Source: Halobacterium jilantaiense (GTDB lineage: Archaea; Halobacteriota; Halobacteria; Halobacteriales; Halobacteriaceae). From it: a stretch of DNA of 64,000 nucleotides. The DNA lies in contig NZ_FOJA01000001.1 in the NCBI RefSeq assembly GCF_900110535.1, forward strand, positions 992,001 to 1,056,000, in the 5' to 3' direction. Shown here one piece after another: positions 54,886 through 63,714 of the stretch. The notes beneath the pieces are model-generated. The model was not told the origin of the DNA, did no database searches, and saw only the letters and a program-made list of their open reading frames with translations. A program made the position numbers and the translations under genes. Positions within the stretch are counted from its first letter, which is position 1; each line of letters opens with the position of its first letter.

Positions 54886-55152
54886 ATGGACGTCGAGGTG
54901 AAGCTCACCGGCACGCTCGCCGCCCGCACGGGCACCCACCGCGCCCGCGTCGGCGTCGGGCCGAACGCCACCGTCGCGGACGTCGTGGACGCGCTCGTCG
55001 AACAGTTCGGGCCGCAGGTCCGGTCGGGCGTCCTCGTCGGCTCCCGACTCCGCACGGACACGGTCGTCGTCCGGGAGTCCCCGGACGCGGAGACGCTGTC
55101 TGCGGGGAGCACCGTCCGCGACGGTGACACGGTGCGCTTCAAGCTCGCCTAG
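54886..55152 (+). CDS. MoaD/ThiS-like beta-grasp protein without diglycine
   Basis: An 88-residue ubiquitin-like protein. The beta-grasp outline is clear: VEVKLTGTLAARTGTHRARV, ATVADVVDALVEQFGPQVRS, and the closing STVRDGDTVRFKLA. Archaeal SAMPs and MoaD end in Gly-Gly for activation by an E1 enzyme; this one ends in RFKLA, so it cannot be conjugated or carry sulfur in the usual way unless processed. It lies between kdgA and a HAD gene; its stop overlaps the HAD stop. A scaffold or sensor role is possible but only inferred. Confidence 0.75.
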   Translation: MDVEVKLTGTLAARTGTHRARVGVGPNATVADVVDALVEQFGPQVRSGVLVGSRLRTDTVVVRESPDAETLSAGSTVRDGDTVRFKLA

Positions 55153-56357
55153 GCGAGTCGTTCGAGCGCCCACACTGTTCTGAGGACTTCGTCGGCCGCG
55201 CCCTCGTCGAACACGAGGTCGTCCGTCGACTGGACGTGGTCGAGCACGCGACCGGAGGCGTGCTCGGGCGCTGCGGCGACGCCGGCGTCGTGTTCGTGGA
55301 CGTACTCCATGACGCGCAGGTCGCTCTTCGAGTCGCCCATCACGAGCGCGAACGGGTCGTCGACGTCGAGCACGTCGAGGGCGGCCTCGACGCCGACGAC
55401 CTTGTTGAGTTCGCGGGACGCGATTTCGGCGGCGTCGGCCTCGTAGTACGCTACGTCGACGCGGTCGAGCGTCGCCCGGAGGTCGTCGGAGACGGCGTCC
55501 GGGTTCCCGGCAGCCACGCCCTCGGAGTCGAGGACGCCAGCGATCTCGGGGTCCGCGTCGGCGTAGTACGCGCGGACCGCCTCCGCGTCCGCGTCGAGGC
55601 AGTCAGCGAGCAAGTCCAGCAGGTGGACGAGCGCGTCGTCGATGAGGCCACGGGCGCGCTCGCTGCCGGTCTCGTAGTTCGGTTTGAGGGTGACGTTGAA
55701 CTCGTTGCCCTGGAGGTGGCAGCCGCGCCGGACGTCGTCGGGCGCGGACGGCAGCACGCGGGAGCGCACCTCGTCGAAGACGCTCCGGACGGACTCGTCG
55801 AGGTCCTCGTACAGCAGCTGTTTCGTGTCGGGGCCGTGGCCGGGCGTGAACACGCCGGTCCCGGCCTCGTAGACGACCGAGAGGTCCCCCGAGTGGACGA
55901 GTTCGTTCCCGAGGCCCTGGCTCAAGAAGCCCTTGACGTTCTCCAGGGTCTGGCCGGTGCAGATGACGATGGGGATGCCCGCCTCGTGGAACTCCGTGAG
56001 CAGGTGCAGGGTCGCCCGCGGAATCTCGTTGTCCGTGCTGCCCGCGGAGCGCAGCGTCTCGTCGACGTCGAGCACGAGGACGTTCACCGCGCGGTCGTAC
56101 TTCCCGAGGAGGTCGAGCGCGGTGAACGCCTGGTCGCGGGTGGCGCGCGCGGCGACCGCGGCGAACGCCGGGTCGTCGGGGAACGCCGCCCGAATCTCGT
56201 CTTTGCGGTCGGCGAGCTCTTCGCTGGCGGACTCCCAGTACTCCAGCGCGACCCGGGAGTCGACCGGCGGGAAGAGGTCCACGAAGTCCTGGTGGGCGCG
56301 GAGGGCGTCGGCGTCGAAGTCGTCGTAGAGCGCGTACAGCCGGTCGTGGCGCTGCAT
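55149..56357 (-). CDS. HAD superfamily hydrolase with N-terminal helical domain
   Basis: A 402-residue protein. Residues 1-85 form a helical extension. The HAD core starts with LVLDVDETLRSAG, where D97 and D99 are the nucleophile and acid; later motifs include VICTGQ and the MGDSKSDLRVM metal site. A cap domain of about 120 residues (near 215-330) is inserted. It should be a magnesium-dependent phosphatase of the sugar-phosphate type, and its place between glucose genes favours a sugar phosphate. The exact substrate is unknown. Confidence 0.82.
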   Translation of the reverse strand: MQRHDRLYALYDDFDADALRAHQDFVDLFPPVDSRVALEYWESASEELADRKDEIRAAFPDDPAFAAVAARATRDQAFTALDLLGKYDRAVNVLVLDVDETLRSAGSTDNEIPRATLHLLTEFHEAGIPIVICTGQTLENVKGFLSQGLGNELVHSGDLSVVYEAGTGVFTPGHGPDTKQLLYEDLDESVRSVFDEVRSRVLPSAPDDVRRGCHLQGNEFNVTLKPNYETGSERARGLIDDALVHLLDLLADCLDADAEAVRAYYADADPEIAGVLDSEGVAAGNPDAVSDDLRATLDRVDVAYYEADAAEIASRELNKVVGVEAALDVLDVDDPFALVMGDSKSDLRVMEYVHEHDAGVAAAPEHASGRVLDHVQSTDDLVFDEGAADEVLRTVWALERLA

Positions 56358-56422
56358 ACCGACTCCTGGGTCGGGACGCACTTCAATACCCCAGGCGTGA
56401 CAGAAACTTACTCGGAGTAGAA

Positions 56423-56431
56423 TGAATTTTT
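56423..56431 (+). promoter_or_regulatory. gdh promoter, TATA-like box
   Basis: TGAATTTTT lies about 30 bases before the gdh ATG at 56457, in the 99-base gap to the divergent HAD gene. It also drives gfcR, which overlaps gdh. Confidence 0.5.
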
Positions 56432-56456
56432 GTACGTGGGGCGTGGAGGACGAGGC

Positions 56457-57527
56457 ATGGACGCGATTGTCGTGACGCGGGACGACCGACAGCCGCGGGT
56501 CGTCGACCGGCCGCGGCCCGAGCCCGGACCCGGAGAGGCGCTCGTGCGCACGCTGCGCGTGGGCGTCGACGGCACCGACCACGAGGTCGTCGCCGGCGAC
56601 CACGGCGGCTTCCCCGACGGTTCGGACGAGCTCGTGCTCGGCCACGAGGCGGTCGGCGTGGTCGCCGACGCGAACGGCACCGGCCTCACGAAAGGGCAGG
56701 TCGTCGTACCGACCGTCCGGCGGCCCCGGGGCGAGCCGTCGTCGGCGTTCGAGCGCGGCGAAGCCGACATGGCCGCCCCCGGCGACTACGTCGAGCGCGG
56801 CATCGACGGCGCGCACGGCTTCATGGCCGAGTACTTCACGAGTCCCGCCGACTGCCTCGTCCCGGTCCCAGACGACCTCGCAGACCGGGGGTTCCTCGTC
56901 GAACCCATCTCCATCACGGAGAAAGCACTCGAACTCGCGTTCGCGTCGCGGTCCGCCTTCGACTGGCAGCCCGAGACCGCGCTCGTGCTCGGGAACGGGT
57001 CGCTCGGGCTGCTGACGCTCGGGATGCTCGACCAGCGTGCGGACTTCGAGTCGCTGTACTGTCTCGGCCGCCGGGACCGCCCCGACCCCACCATCGACAT
57101 CGTCGAGGAACTCGGCGCGACGTACGTCGACTCCCGGGAGACGCCGGTCGGCGAGATTCCCGACGCCCACGAGCCCGCAGACCTCGTCTACGAGGCGACC
57201 GGGCACGCCAGACACGCCTTCGAGACCGTCGAGGCGCTCGCGCCGAACGGCGTCGGCGCGCTGCTCGGCGTACCCGCCGGCGACTGGCGCTTCGAGGTCG
57301 CCGGCAGCGACATCCACCGGCAGCTCGTCCTCCAGAACAAGGCGCTGGTCGGGAGCGTGAACTCGAACGCCGGCCACTTCGCGGCCGCCGTCGACACGCT
57401 CGCCGCCCTGCCGGACTGGCTCCTCGACGACGTGGTGACGAGCGTCCACGACCTCGGCGACGTTCAGGCAGCGTTCCGCGACGACGAAACGACCATAAAA
57501 ACGGCGCTGCAATTTCACTCCCAATGA
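56457..57527 (+). CDS. gdh: Glucose 1-dehydrogenase, zinc-dependent
   Basis: A 356-residue medium-chain dehydrogenase that oxidises glucose to gluconolactone, the first step of the haloarchaeal Entner-Doudoroff route. Catalytic zinc ligands match the halophilic enzyme: D38, H63, E64 and E149. The NAD(P) motif is LVLGNGSLGLLTLGM near residues 175-189. It overlaps gfcR by four bases (ATGA). Its strand is opposite to kdgA and gnaD, a few kilobases away. NADP preference is known for relatives but not shown here. Confidence 0.93.
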   Translation: MDAIVVTRDDRQPRVVDRPRPEPGPGEALVRTLRVGVDGTDHEVVAGDHGGFPDGSDELVLGHEAVGVVADANGTGLTKGQVVVPTVRRPRGEPSSAFERGEADMAAPGDYVERGIDGAHGFMAEYFTSPADCLVPVPDDLADRGFLVEPISITEKALELAFASRSAFDWQPETALVLGNGSLGLLTLGMLDQRADFESLYCLGRRDRPDPTIDIVEELGATYVDSRETPVGEIPDAHEPADLVYEATGHARHAFETVEALAPNGVGALLGVPAGDWRFEVAGSDIHRQLVLQNKALVGSVNSNAGHFAAAVDTLAALPDWLLDDVVTSVHDLGDVQAAFRDDETTIKTALQFHSQ

Positions 57528-58171
57528 AGAACGTGGACGACCTCATCGACGACGCGGCGGAGCTCGCCGCCCGCGGCCTCTCCCGCGGCGAGATTGCCGA
57601 CGAACTCAACGTCTCCCGCGAGACCGCGTCCTGGCTCGTGGACCGCGCCGACACCGCCGCCTCCGTCGACTCCGACGACCGCGACGGTGGCGACGACGAC
57701 GGACCGCAGGACGTCCACGTGGACTGGAGCAACATCGGCGAAGCCGGCGCGCGCCTCTCCGCCATCGGCGTCGCGCTCGCGGACGCCCTGCGGGACCACA
57801 GCCACGACGTCGACCTCGTCGTCGGCATCGAGAAGGCCGGCGTCCCGCTCGCGACGGCCGTCTCGAACGAACTGAAGACCGACCTCGCCACCTACACGCC
57901 CCGCAAGCACCAGTGGGAGGAAGGCGACATGGCGGACCTCGGCGGGAGCTTCTCCCGGAACTTCGCGCAGGTCGACGGCCGCGAGTGCTTCGTCGTCGAC
58001 GACACCGTCACGTCGGGCACGACCATGACCGAGGCCGTCGACGCCGTCCGCGAGGCGAACGGCACCCCGGTCGCCTGCGGCGTGCTCGCCGACAAGCAGG
58101 GCCTCGGCGACGTTGACGGCGTCCCCATCGAGGCGCTGCTGCAGGTCATCCGCGTCGGCAGCGACGACTGA
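57524..58171 (+). CDS. gfcR: GfcR, phosphoribosyltransferase-like transcription regulator
   Basis: A 215-residue protein with an N-terminal helix-turn-helix (GLSRGEIADELNVSRETASW, residues 18-37), an acidic linker, and a phosphoribosyltransferase domain with the PRPP loop VVDDTVTSGTTM near 157-168. In haloarchaea this family (GfcR) controls glucose and fructose degradation genes. Its overlap with gdh supports that role, probably activating gdh, gnaD, kdgA and other sugar genes in response to a sugar-derived ligand. The older annotation as an orotate phosphoribosyltransferase-like protein reflects the fold. Confidence 0.9.
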   Translation: MKNVDDLIDDAAELAARGLSRGEIADELNVSRETASWLVDRADTAASVDSDDRDGGDDDGPQDVHVDWSNIGEAGARLSAIGVALADALRDHSHDVDLVVGIEKAGVPLATAVSNELKTDLATYTPRKHQWEEGDMADLGGSFSRNFAQVDGRECFVVDDTVTSGTTMTEAVDAVREANGTPVACGVLADKQGLGDVDGVPIEALLQVIRVGSDD

Positions 58172-58207
58172 CGCAAAGCCTTTCCTCGCCGTTCCCCAAG
58201 TCGAGGT

Positions 58208-58618
58208 ATGGCATTCGACCCCCTCGACTCCTCGATGGACCAGGAGGCCGTCGACGACATCGTCGACGCCGCCATCGAGAACAACGACGTCGTGCTGTTC
58301 ATGAAGGGGACGCCCGCCGCGCCCCAGTGTGGGTTCTCCGAGCGCGCCATCCGGCTGGTCTCGGAGCACCGGCCGGACGTCCACACCGTCGACGTGCTCC
58401 AGAGCACCGAGGAGTTCCGGACCGCCCTCGAACGCCACAGCGGCTGGGAGACCACCCCGCAGGCGTTCGTCGAGGGCGAGTTCGTCGGCGGCAGCGACAT
58501 CCTCGCGGAACTCGACGAGCGCGGCGACCTCGCCGACGAACTCAACGCCGACGACGTCGACCCGGACGAGGTCGGCGGAGACGACGACCTCGACGCTGAC
58601 GTCGACGCCCCCTTCTAG
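58208..58618 (+). CDS. Monothiol glutaredoxin, CGFS type
   Basis: A 136-residue Grx4-like protein. The active site is CGFS (C41) in PQCGFSERAI, with the conserved K in FMKGTP and the glutathione loop TTPQAFVEGEFVGGSDIL. CGFS glutaredoxins bind and transfer 2Fe-2S clusters. The last 35 residues are an acidic halophilic tail. Haloarchaea often use gamma-glutamylcysteine in place of glutathione, so the thiol ligand may differ. The stop overlaps that of the DUF47 gene. Confidence 0.92.
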   Translation: MAFDPLDSSMDQEAVDDIVDAAIENNDVVLFMKGTPAAPQCGFSERAIRLVSEHRPDVHTVDVLQSTEEFRTALERHSGWETTPQAFVEGEFVGGSDILAELDERGDLADELNADDVDPDEVGGDDDLDADVDAPF

Positions 58619-59337
58619 CGGCCGCCCGCGGCGGGGGCCACCTCGATGCCGACCTCCGAGCCGCTGACTCGCACGACGCAGTCCGTCACGTCCTCCATCG
58701 CGTCCACGACGCCGTCGAGCAGCCACGCCTGCTCTCGGTACACCACGGGGTAGGCGTCCTCGTGGTCGCTGAACGCCGCCGACACCGCCTCGTTCCGGTG
58801 CCGGTCGCAGTCGCTCTCGGCGGCCCGCACGCGCTCGACGGCGTCCGTGATGTCGACGCCGGCGTCCGGCGACCGGATGACGCCGAGGTAGCTCGTGACG
58901 ACCGCCCGCATCGCCGCGAACGCCTCGCACGCCCGCTCCCCCATCGCCTCGAAGGCGTCGAGGAGGACAGGTATCCGCGGCGGCGCGGTCGCGGCGAGGT
59001 CCTCGGCGAACCGCTCGGCGGCGTTCGCCACCTCGTCGAGGCTCTGGTACAGCTCGATGGTCTGCCCGGCGTGGAGGTGAACGTGCGTCAGCTGGATGCC
59101 GAGGTCTCTGACGTCGGCGTTCGCGACTAGCGCCGTCACGGCCCGCACCGACTCGTCGCAGTCGCTCTCCAGTCGGCGCACGCGCTCCACGACCGCTTCG
59201 AACGCCTCGTCGTCGCCGGCGGCGTACGCCGCGACGACCCGGGGAAGCAGGCGAACGCAGTTCTCCAGCTGGTCAAGGTACGCGTCCGTCGCCGACACCA
59301 GCCGCTCCTCGAAGGTCGCGTCAGTCTGGTCGGGCAT
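58615..59337 (-). CDS. DUF47 / PhoU-like protein
   Basis: A 240-residue all-helical protein of the DUF47 (PhoU-like) type. Paired repeats such as LESDCDESVRAVTALVA and AESDCDRHRNEAVSAAF place the E/DxxxD metal-binding helices of the PhoU fold. DUF47 proteins usually regulate a Pit-type phosphate transporter. No pit gene is adjacent, but the pst-phoU cluster is. A phosphate-signalling role is therefore likely. It overlaps the glutaredoxin stop by four bases. Confidence 0.78.
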   Translation of the reverse strand: MPDQTDATFEERLVSATDAYLDQLENCVRLLPRVVAAYAAGDDEAFEAVVERVRRLESDCDESVRAVTALVANADVRDLGIQLTHVHLHAGQTIELYQSLDEVANAAERFAEDLAATAPPRIPVLLDAFEAMGERACEAFAAMRAVVTSYLGVIRSPDAGVDITDAVERVRAAESDCDRHRNEAVSAAFSDHEDAYPVVYREQAWLLDGVVDAMEDVTDCVVRVSGSEVGIEVAPAAGGR

Positions 59338-59469
59338 CGTCCGCTCCCTCGCCAGCAGACAGCAAGGCGCTTGCTATGAGGGGTATCCAGCCGTCCGTAC
59401 GGGAACAGAACACACGGTCGGCGGCGCGACGACCGGAAACGGAGCGTCGACGCCGCGAAGCGGTCCCGA

Positions 59470-60150
59470 CTAGTAGATGAGTTCGTCGTCGTTCTCCACC
59501 ATGTAGACGGTGCGGGCGGAGATGTTGACGGCGTGGTCGCCGATGCGTTCGAGGTCGCGGACGGTGAGCAGCATCCGGGAGACCTCCTGCATCAGCGGCT
59601 CGACCTCGTCGTCCGCGGTTGCGTCGTCGATTTCGGTCTCGATGAGGTCCCGCATCACGGTCTCGGAGGCGCGCCGGCAGCGGTCGTCGAGGTCGTCGTC
59701 TCGGCCCGCAATCTCGTAGCAGGCGTCGACGTCCGACTCGGCGTACGCGTCCATGGCGTTCTCGACCATCTCGATGGTGGTGTCGCCGATGGCCTGGATG
59801 TCGACCTCGGGGAACATGTCGCGCTCGGCGTCCAGCGTGTACTCGGCGAGGTTCGCGGCGAGGTCGCCGATGCGTTCGAGGTCGGTGATGATCTTGAACG
59901 ACGACGCGATGAGCCGGAGGTCGCCGGCGACGGGCTGCTGGAGCGCGAGCAGGTCGATGCAGTCGTCCTCGAGGTCGAGGTAGAGCTGGTTGACCTCGTC
60001 GTCGCCGTCGATGACCTCCCACGCCGTGTCGTCGTCCTTCTGCGCCATGCCCTCCAGCGCCATTCGGAGGCGGTCGGTGACGACTTCGCTCATGTAGAGG
60101 ACGTCGCTCTGCAGCGTCTCGAGTTTCTCTTGGTAGCTGTCTCGTGCCAT
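59470..60150 (-). CDS. phoU: PhoU phosphate-signalling protein
   Basis: A 226-residue PhoU. Two three-helix repeats are clear: ITDLERIGDLAANLAEY and TVRDLERIGDHAVNISART, each with the conserved E-R-I-G-D-x-A metal-binding motif. It links the Pst transporter to control of phosphate genes and blocks uptake when phosphate is plentiful. It follows pstB by five bases on the same strand and is the last gene of the pst operon. Confidence 0.95.
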   Translation of the reverse strand: MARDSYQEKLETLQSDVLYMSEVVTDRLRMALEGMAQKDDDTAWEVIDGDDEVNQLYLDLEDDCIDLLALQQPVAGDLRLIASSFKIITDLERIGDLAANLAEYTLDAERDMFPEVDIQAIGDTTIEMVENAMDAYAESDVDACYEIAGRDDDLDDRCRRASETVMRDLIETEIDDATADDEVEPLMQEVSRMLLTVRDLERIGDHAVNISARTVYMVENDDELIY

Positions 60151-60155
60151 GTTCG

Positions 60156-61037
60156 TTACCCGAATTTGCCCGTAATGTAATCTTCGACGCGCTGGTGGTC
60201 GGGGTTCTCGAAGATGCGTTCGGTGTCCCCGAACTCGACGAGCTCGCCGCCCGTGAGGAAGACCGCCGTCTTGTCGCTGATGCGGGCAGCCTGCTGCATG
60301 TTGTGCGTGACGATGACGACCGTGTAGTCCTCGGCGAGCTCCTCGATGAGGTCCTCGACCTGACTTGTCGCCACGGGGTCGAGGGCCGACGCGGGCTCGT
60401 CCATCAGGATGACCTCGGGGTCGGGCGCGATGGCGCGCGCGATGCAGAGCCGCTGCTGCTGGCCGCCCGAGAGCTCCAGTCCGGAGCTGTCGAGCTGGTG
60501 GCTGACCTCGTCCCAGAGCGCGGCGCGCTTCAGTGACTGCTCGACGATTTCGTCGTAGTCGCCCTCGACGTTCTGGATTTCGAGGCCGTAGGCGACGTTG
60601 TCGTAGATGCTCTTCGGGAAGGGGTTGGGCTCCTGAAACACCATCCCGACCTTCCGCCGGAGCGCCACCGGGTCGACGTCGGGGTCGTAGACGTTCTTCC
60701 CGCGGAGCGTGAGTTCGCCATCGACGCGGCAGGCGTCGATGCGGTCGTTCATGCGGTTGATGCACCGGAGGAACGTCGACTTCCCGCAGCCCGACGGCCC
60801 GATGATGGCGGTCACGCGGTTCTCCGGGATGTCGATGTCGACGCTGTCGAGGGCCTGTTCCTCGCCGTAGAAGACGTCGAGGTCCCGCGACCGAATGACC
60901 GGGTCGGGGGTCGCAGTCGAGTTCCGGCCGTCGGTCGCGCTCGCGACGTCGGTCTCGATGGCCATCTCGTCGTTCGTCGGGTCGGCGGTCGTGTTGCCGT
61001 CCGGTTCGCCTGTGGTCTCTGTCGTGTTCTCTGTCAT
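60156..61037 (-). CDS. pstB: PstB phosphate transporter ATPase
   Basis: A 293-residue ABC ATPase that powers high-affinity phosphate import. Walker A is [19 protein letters not shown], the Q-loop region is [20 protein letters not shown], the signature is [14 protein letters not shown], and Walker B is [13 protein letters not shown], all diagnostic of PstB. The first 45 residues are an acidic, Thr/Asn-rich extension not found in bacterial PstB. It is seven bases after pstA. Confidence 0.96.
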   Translation of the reverse strand: MTENTTETTGEPDGNTTADPTNDEMAIETDVASATDGRNSTATPDPVIRSRDLDVFYGEEQALDSVDIDIPENRVTAIIGPSGCGKSTFLRCINRMNDRIDACRVDGELTLRGKNVYDPDVDPVALRRKVGMVFQEPNPFPKSIYDNVAYGLEIQNVEGDYDEIVEQSLKRAALWDEVSHQLDSSGLELSGGQQQRLCIARAIAPDPEVILMDEPASALDPVATSQVEDLIEELAEDYTVVIVTHNMQQAARISDKTAVFLTGGELVEFGDTERIFENPDHQRVEDYITGKFG

Positions 61038-61044
61038 TGTGTAC

Positions 61045-62700
61045 TCACTCTCCGGTCTGGTACTTGTTTCTGAGGACGATGGCGACGGAGTTCATCGCGA
61101 GCAGCACCGCGACCAGCACCACGACGCCGGCCGGCACCACCTTGTTGTAGAAGTCCGGGCCGGCGTAGAGGCTCGACCAGGCGTACACCTGCAGGGGCAT
61201 CGCGCTGGCGGCCTCCGAGATACCGGTCGGCAGCGAGTACTTGACGTTCGGCGCGCCGATCATGATGAGCGGCGCGGTCTCGCCGATTGCGCGGCCGAGC
61301 GCGAGAATCGTCCCGGTAAGGATGCCGGAGAACGACCGCGGCAGGACGACGTTCTTCACGGTCTGCCACTTGGTCGCGCCCATCCCGTAGGACGCCGCTC
61401 GCTGCTCCTCGGGCACGGACCGGATGGCCTCCCGGGCGGAGATGATGACGATGGGGAGGATGAGCAGACCGAGTGTGAGGCCGCCGAGCAGGACTGTGCC
61501 CGCGGACTGGCCGAGGTAGGTGACGAACAGCCCGAGGCCGAGCAGCCCGTAGACGACGGAGGGGACGCCCGCGAGGTTCGAGATGTTGACGTCGATTGCG
61601 CGCGTGAAGGCGTTGTCCGGCGCGTACTCTTCGAGGTAGACGGCGGCACCGACGCCGACCGGGAACGCGAAGACGGCGACGGTCAACATCAGGAGGATGG
61701 AGCCGCCGATAGCGGGGTAGAAGCCGGCGTTTTCGGCGGTGTTGCTGTGTGCGCTCGTGAGGAACGCCCAGTCGATCCACGACTGCGGGCCGGCGAACGC
61801 GAGGGCGTCGACGGCGACCGCGCCGACGAGCGTTCCGACGACGATGGTGGCCGGCAGGAGGAGGCCGACGCGCTCCCGGGGTGCGTTGAGCGCGACGTTC
61901 GCGGCGTAAACGACCGGCGGGACGAGTCCGACGGACGCGACGACAGTCGCCGGCAGCGGGTGGACGCCCAGAACGGGGCCGAGGACGCCGCCGCCGCCGG
62001 CGACAGCGAGGAAGCCGACGCCGGCCAGCAGTTGCGTGCGGCGGCCGCGGTCCCGGGAGACCGCAGTCGCACCGATTGCAGCGATGGGACCGCCGACGGT
62101 GAGCGCGACGAGCATCCACGGCGCGGGTGCGACGGGGACGCCCGCGAGCAGGCCGTAGACGCCCGGGACAATCGTCGGGGCGTCTGCGAGCGACCCGAGG
62201 GGACCGGGGAGACCGAACAGCGAGAGGTAGAACGCCGCGGTCGTCACCGCGAACTGCGCGGCGAACGGGAGCCGGTGGTCGTAGGCGACGACAGCGATGG
62301 TGACCGCGGCCGGCACCGCGAGCGCGACCAGCAGCGCGAGCCACGTCAGCGGCTCGACGATGTCCACGAAAATCATCGACGCGCCGCCGCTGAACATGAG
62401 CGCGACGACGACCAGCCCGACGGCGAGCGCGCCCGTGGTGAACGCGTCCGCATCTCGGCGGTAGACGAACGCACTGACCGCCAATGTCGGCGTGACGAGC
62501 GTCAGGAAGAACGTGAGGTGCCAGCCGGGGTCGGCCGTCAGCGGCTGGATTGCGTCGTTCGCGACGTACACCAGGAGGATGGTGACGAAGACGATGCCGA
62601 ACAGGGTCGCCGCCAGCAGAAGGTACCGGAACAGGCGGCCGACCGACCGGCTGACCTGCCCGAACCCCTCGGTGACGTCTGTGGTAGTGTCTGCTGCCAT
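61045..62700 (-). CDS. pstA: PstA phosphate transporter permease, extended form
   Basis: A 551-residue permease of the phosphate importer. The standard domain is at residues 325-551 ([20 protein letters not shown], the EAA loop [20 protein letters not shown], and [14 protein letters not shown]). Typical bacterial PstA is about 290 residues; here about 270 extra residues with some eight hydrophobic segments are inserted after the first membrane segment. Start and operon position are normal. The extra segments may be an archaeal accessory domain. Confidence 0.92.
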   Translation of the reverse strand: MAADTTTDVTEGFGQVSRSVGRLFRYLLLAATLFGIVFVTILLVYVANDAIQPLTADPGWHLTFFLTLVTPTLAVSAFVYRRDADAFTTGALAVGLVVVALMFSGGASMIFVDIVEPLTWLALLVALAVPAAVTIAVVAYDHRLPFAAQFAVTTAAFYLSLFGLPGPLGSLADAPTIVPGVYGLLAGVPVAPAPWMLVALTVGGPIAAIGATAVSRDRGRRTQLLAGVGFLAVAGGGGVLGPVLGVHPLPATVVASVGLVPPVVYAANVALNAPRERVGLLLPATIVVGTLVGAVAVDALAFAGPQSWIDWAFLTSAHSNTAENAGFYPAIGGSILLMLTVAVFAFPVGVGAAVYLEEYAPDNAFTRAIDVNISNLAGVPSVVYGLLGLGLFVTYLGQSAGTVLLGGLTLGLLILPIVIISAREAIRSVPEEQRAASYGMGATKWQTVKNVVLPRSFSGILTGTILALGRAIGETAPLIMIGAPNVKYSLPTGISEAASAMPLQVYAWSSLYAGPDFYNKVVPAGVVVLVAVLLAMNSVAIVLRNKYQTGE

Positions 62701-62701
62701 C

Positions 62702-63661
62702 TCAGTACTCCTCCCTGTACCGCTGTGCGACGATGTCGCTGATGACGTTCATGACGAGTGTGATGACGAAGAGGGTGATGCCGATGGCGAACACGCTCCG
62801 GTAGGAGATTCCGCCGCCGGTCACGTCCCCGCCGACGAGTTTCACCATCGCGGCGGTCATCGGGAGCGCGCGCTCCGTGTACGCCGCGGGGTTGACGACG
62901 TTCAAGAACTGGGCCGTCGACCCGGCGGCGATGGTGACCGCCATCGTCTCCCCGATGGCTCGCGAGAGCGCGAGGATGAACGACGAGAAGATACCGGACA
63001 GCGACGCGGGGACCACGATACCGGTCGACACCTCGAACTTCGTCGCGCCCATGCCGTAGCCGGCCTGCCGGAGCGCCTCCGGGACGGCCGACATCGCGTC
63101 CTCGCTGATGGACGCCACCATCGGGATGATCATGATGCCGACGACGATGCACGCCGACAGGATGTTGAACGTCCCGAGCCCCGGCACGAACGGCTGGAGC
63201 GCGGGCGTGATGTAGATGATGGCGAAGAAGCCGTAGACGACCGTCGGGATGCCCGCGAGAATCTCGAGGCCGGGCTTGAGAATCGACCGGAGCCGCGGGC
63301 TGGCGTACTCGCTGAGGTAGATGGCGGTGCCGACGCCCAGCGGCAGCGCGATGAGCGACGACCCGATCATGATCATCAGCGTCGCGGACACCAGCGACAG
63401 CACGCCGAAGTTGCCCTCGGTCGGCTCCCAGACCGTGCCCGTGAGGAACTCGACGACTGACGCCGTCTCGCCGGTGACGCCGACGAGCGGGGCGGAGAAC
63501 GAGAAGAACTTCGCCGCCTCGGTCGTGAGCAAGACGATGAGTCCGATGGTCGTGGCGATCGAGAGCGCGGCGCAGACGAAGAAGAACGTCCGGGAGAGCA
63601 ACTCGGGGGGCGCGTTCTGTGTTCGTCGCGTGAGCGCCTCCTCGAGACTGTCTCCGCTCAT
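62702..63661 (-). CDS. pstC: PstC phosphate transporter permease
   Basis: A 319-residue permease with six hydrophobic segments. The family phrases are LVGVTGETASVVEFLTGTVW, LPLGVGTAIYLSEYASPRLR, the EAA loop LRQAGYGMGATKFEVSTGIV and AIGETMAVTIAAGS. It pairs with PstA. Its ATG is 53 bases after pstS, with a short T-run in between (63661-63666, TTGGTTTG). Confidence 0.95.
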   Translation of the reverse strand: MSGDSLEEALTRRTQNAPPELLSRTFFFVCAALSIATTIGLIVLLTTEAAKFFSFSAPLVGVTGETASVVEFLTGTVWEPTEGNFGVLSLVSATLMIMIGSSLIALPLGVGTAIYLSEYASPRLRSILKPGLEILAGIPTVVYGFFAIIYITPALQPFVPGLGTFNILSACIVVGIMIIPMVASISEDAMSAVPEALRQAGYGMGATKFEVSTGIVVPASLSGIFSSFILALSRAIGETMAVTIAAGSTAQFLNVVNPAAYTERALPMTAAMVKLVGGDVTGGGISYRSVFAIGITLFVITLVMNVISDIVAQRYREEY

Positions 63662-63714
63662 TGGTTTGAGTCGGTCATAGTATCCCTATAAGCGCTTCGT
63701 TGGGCGTCTCGCGG

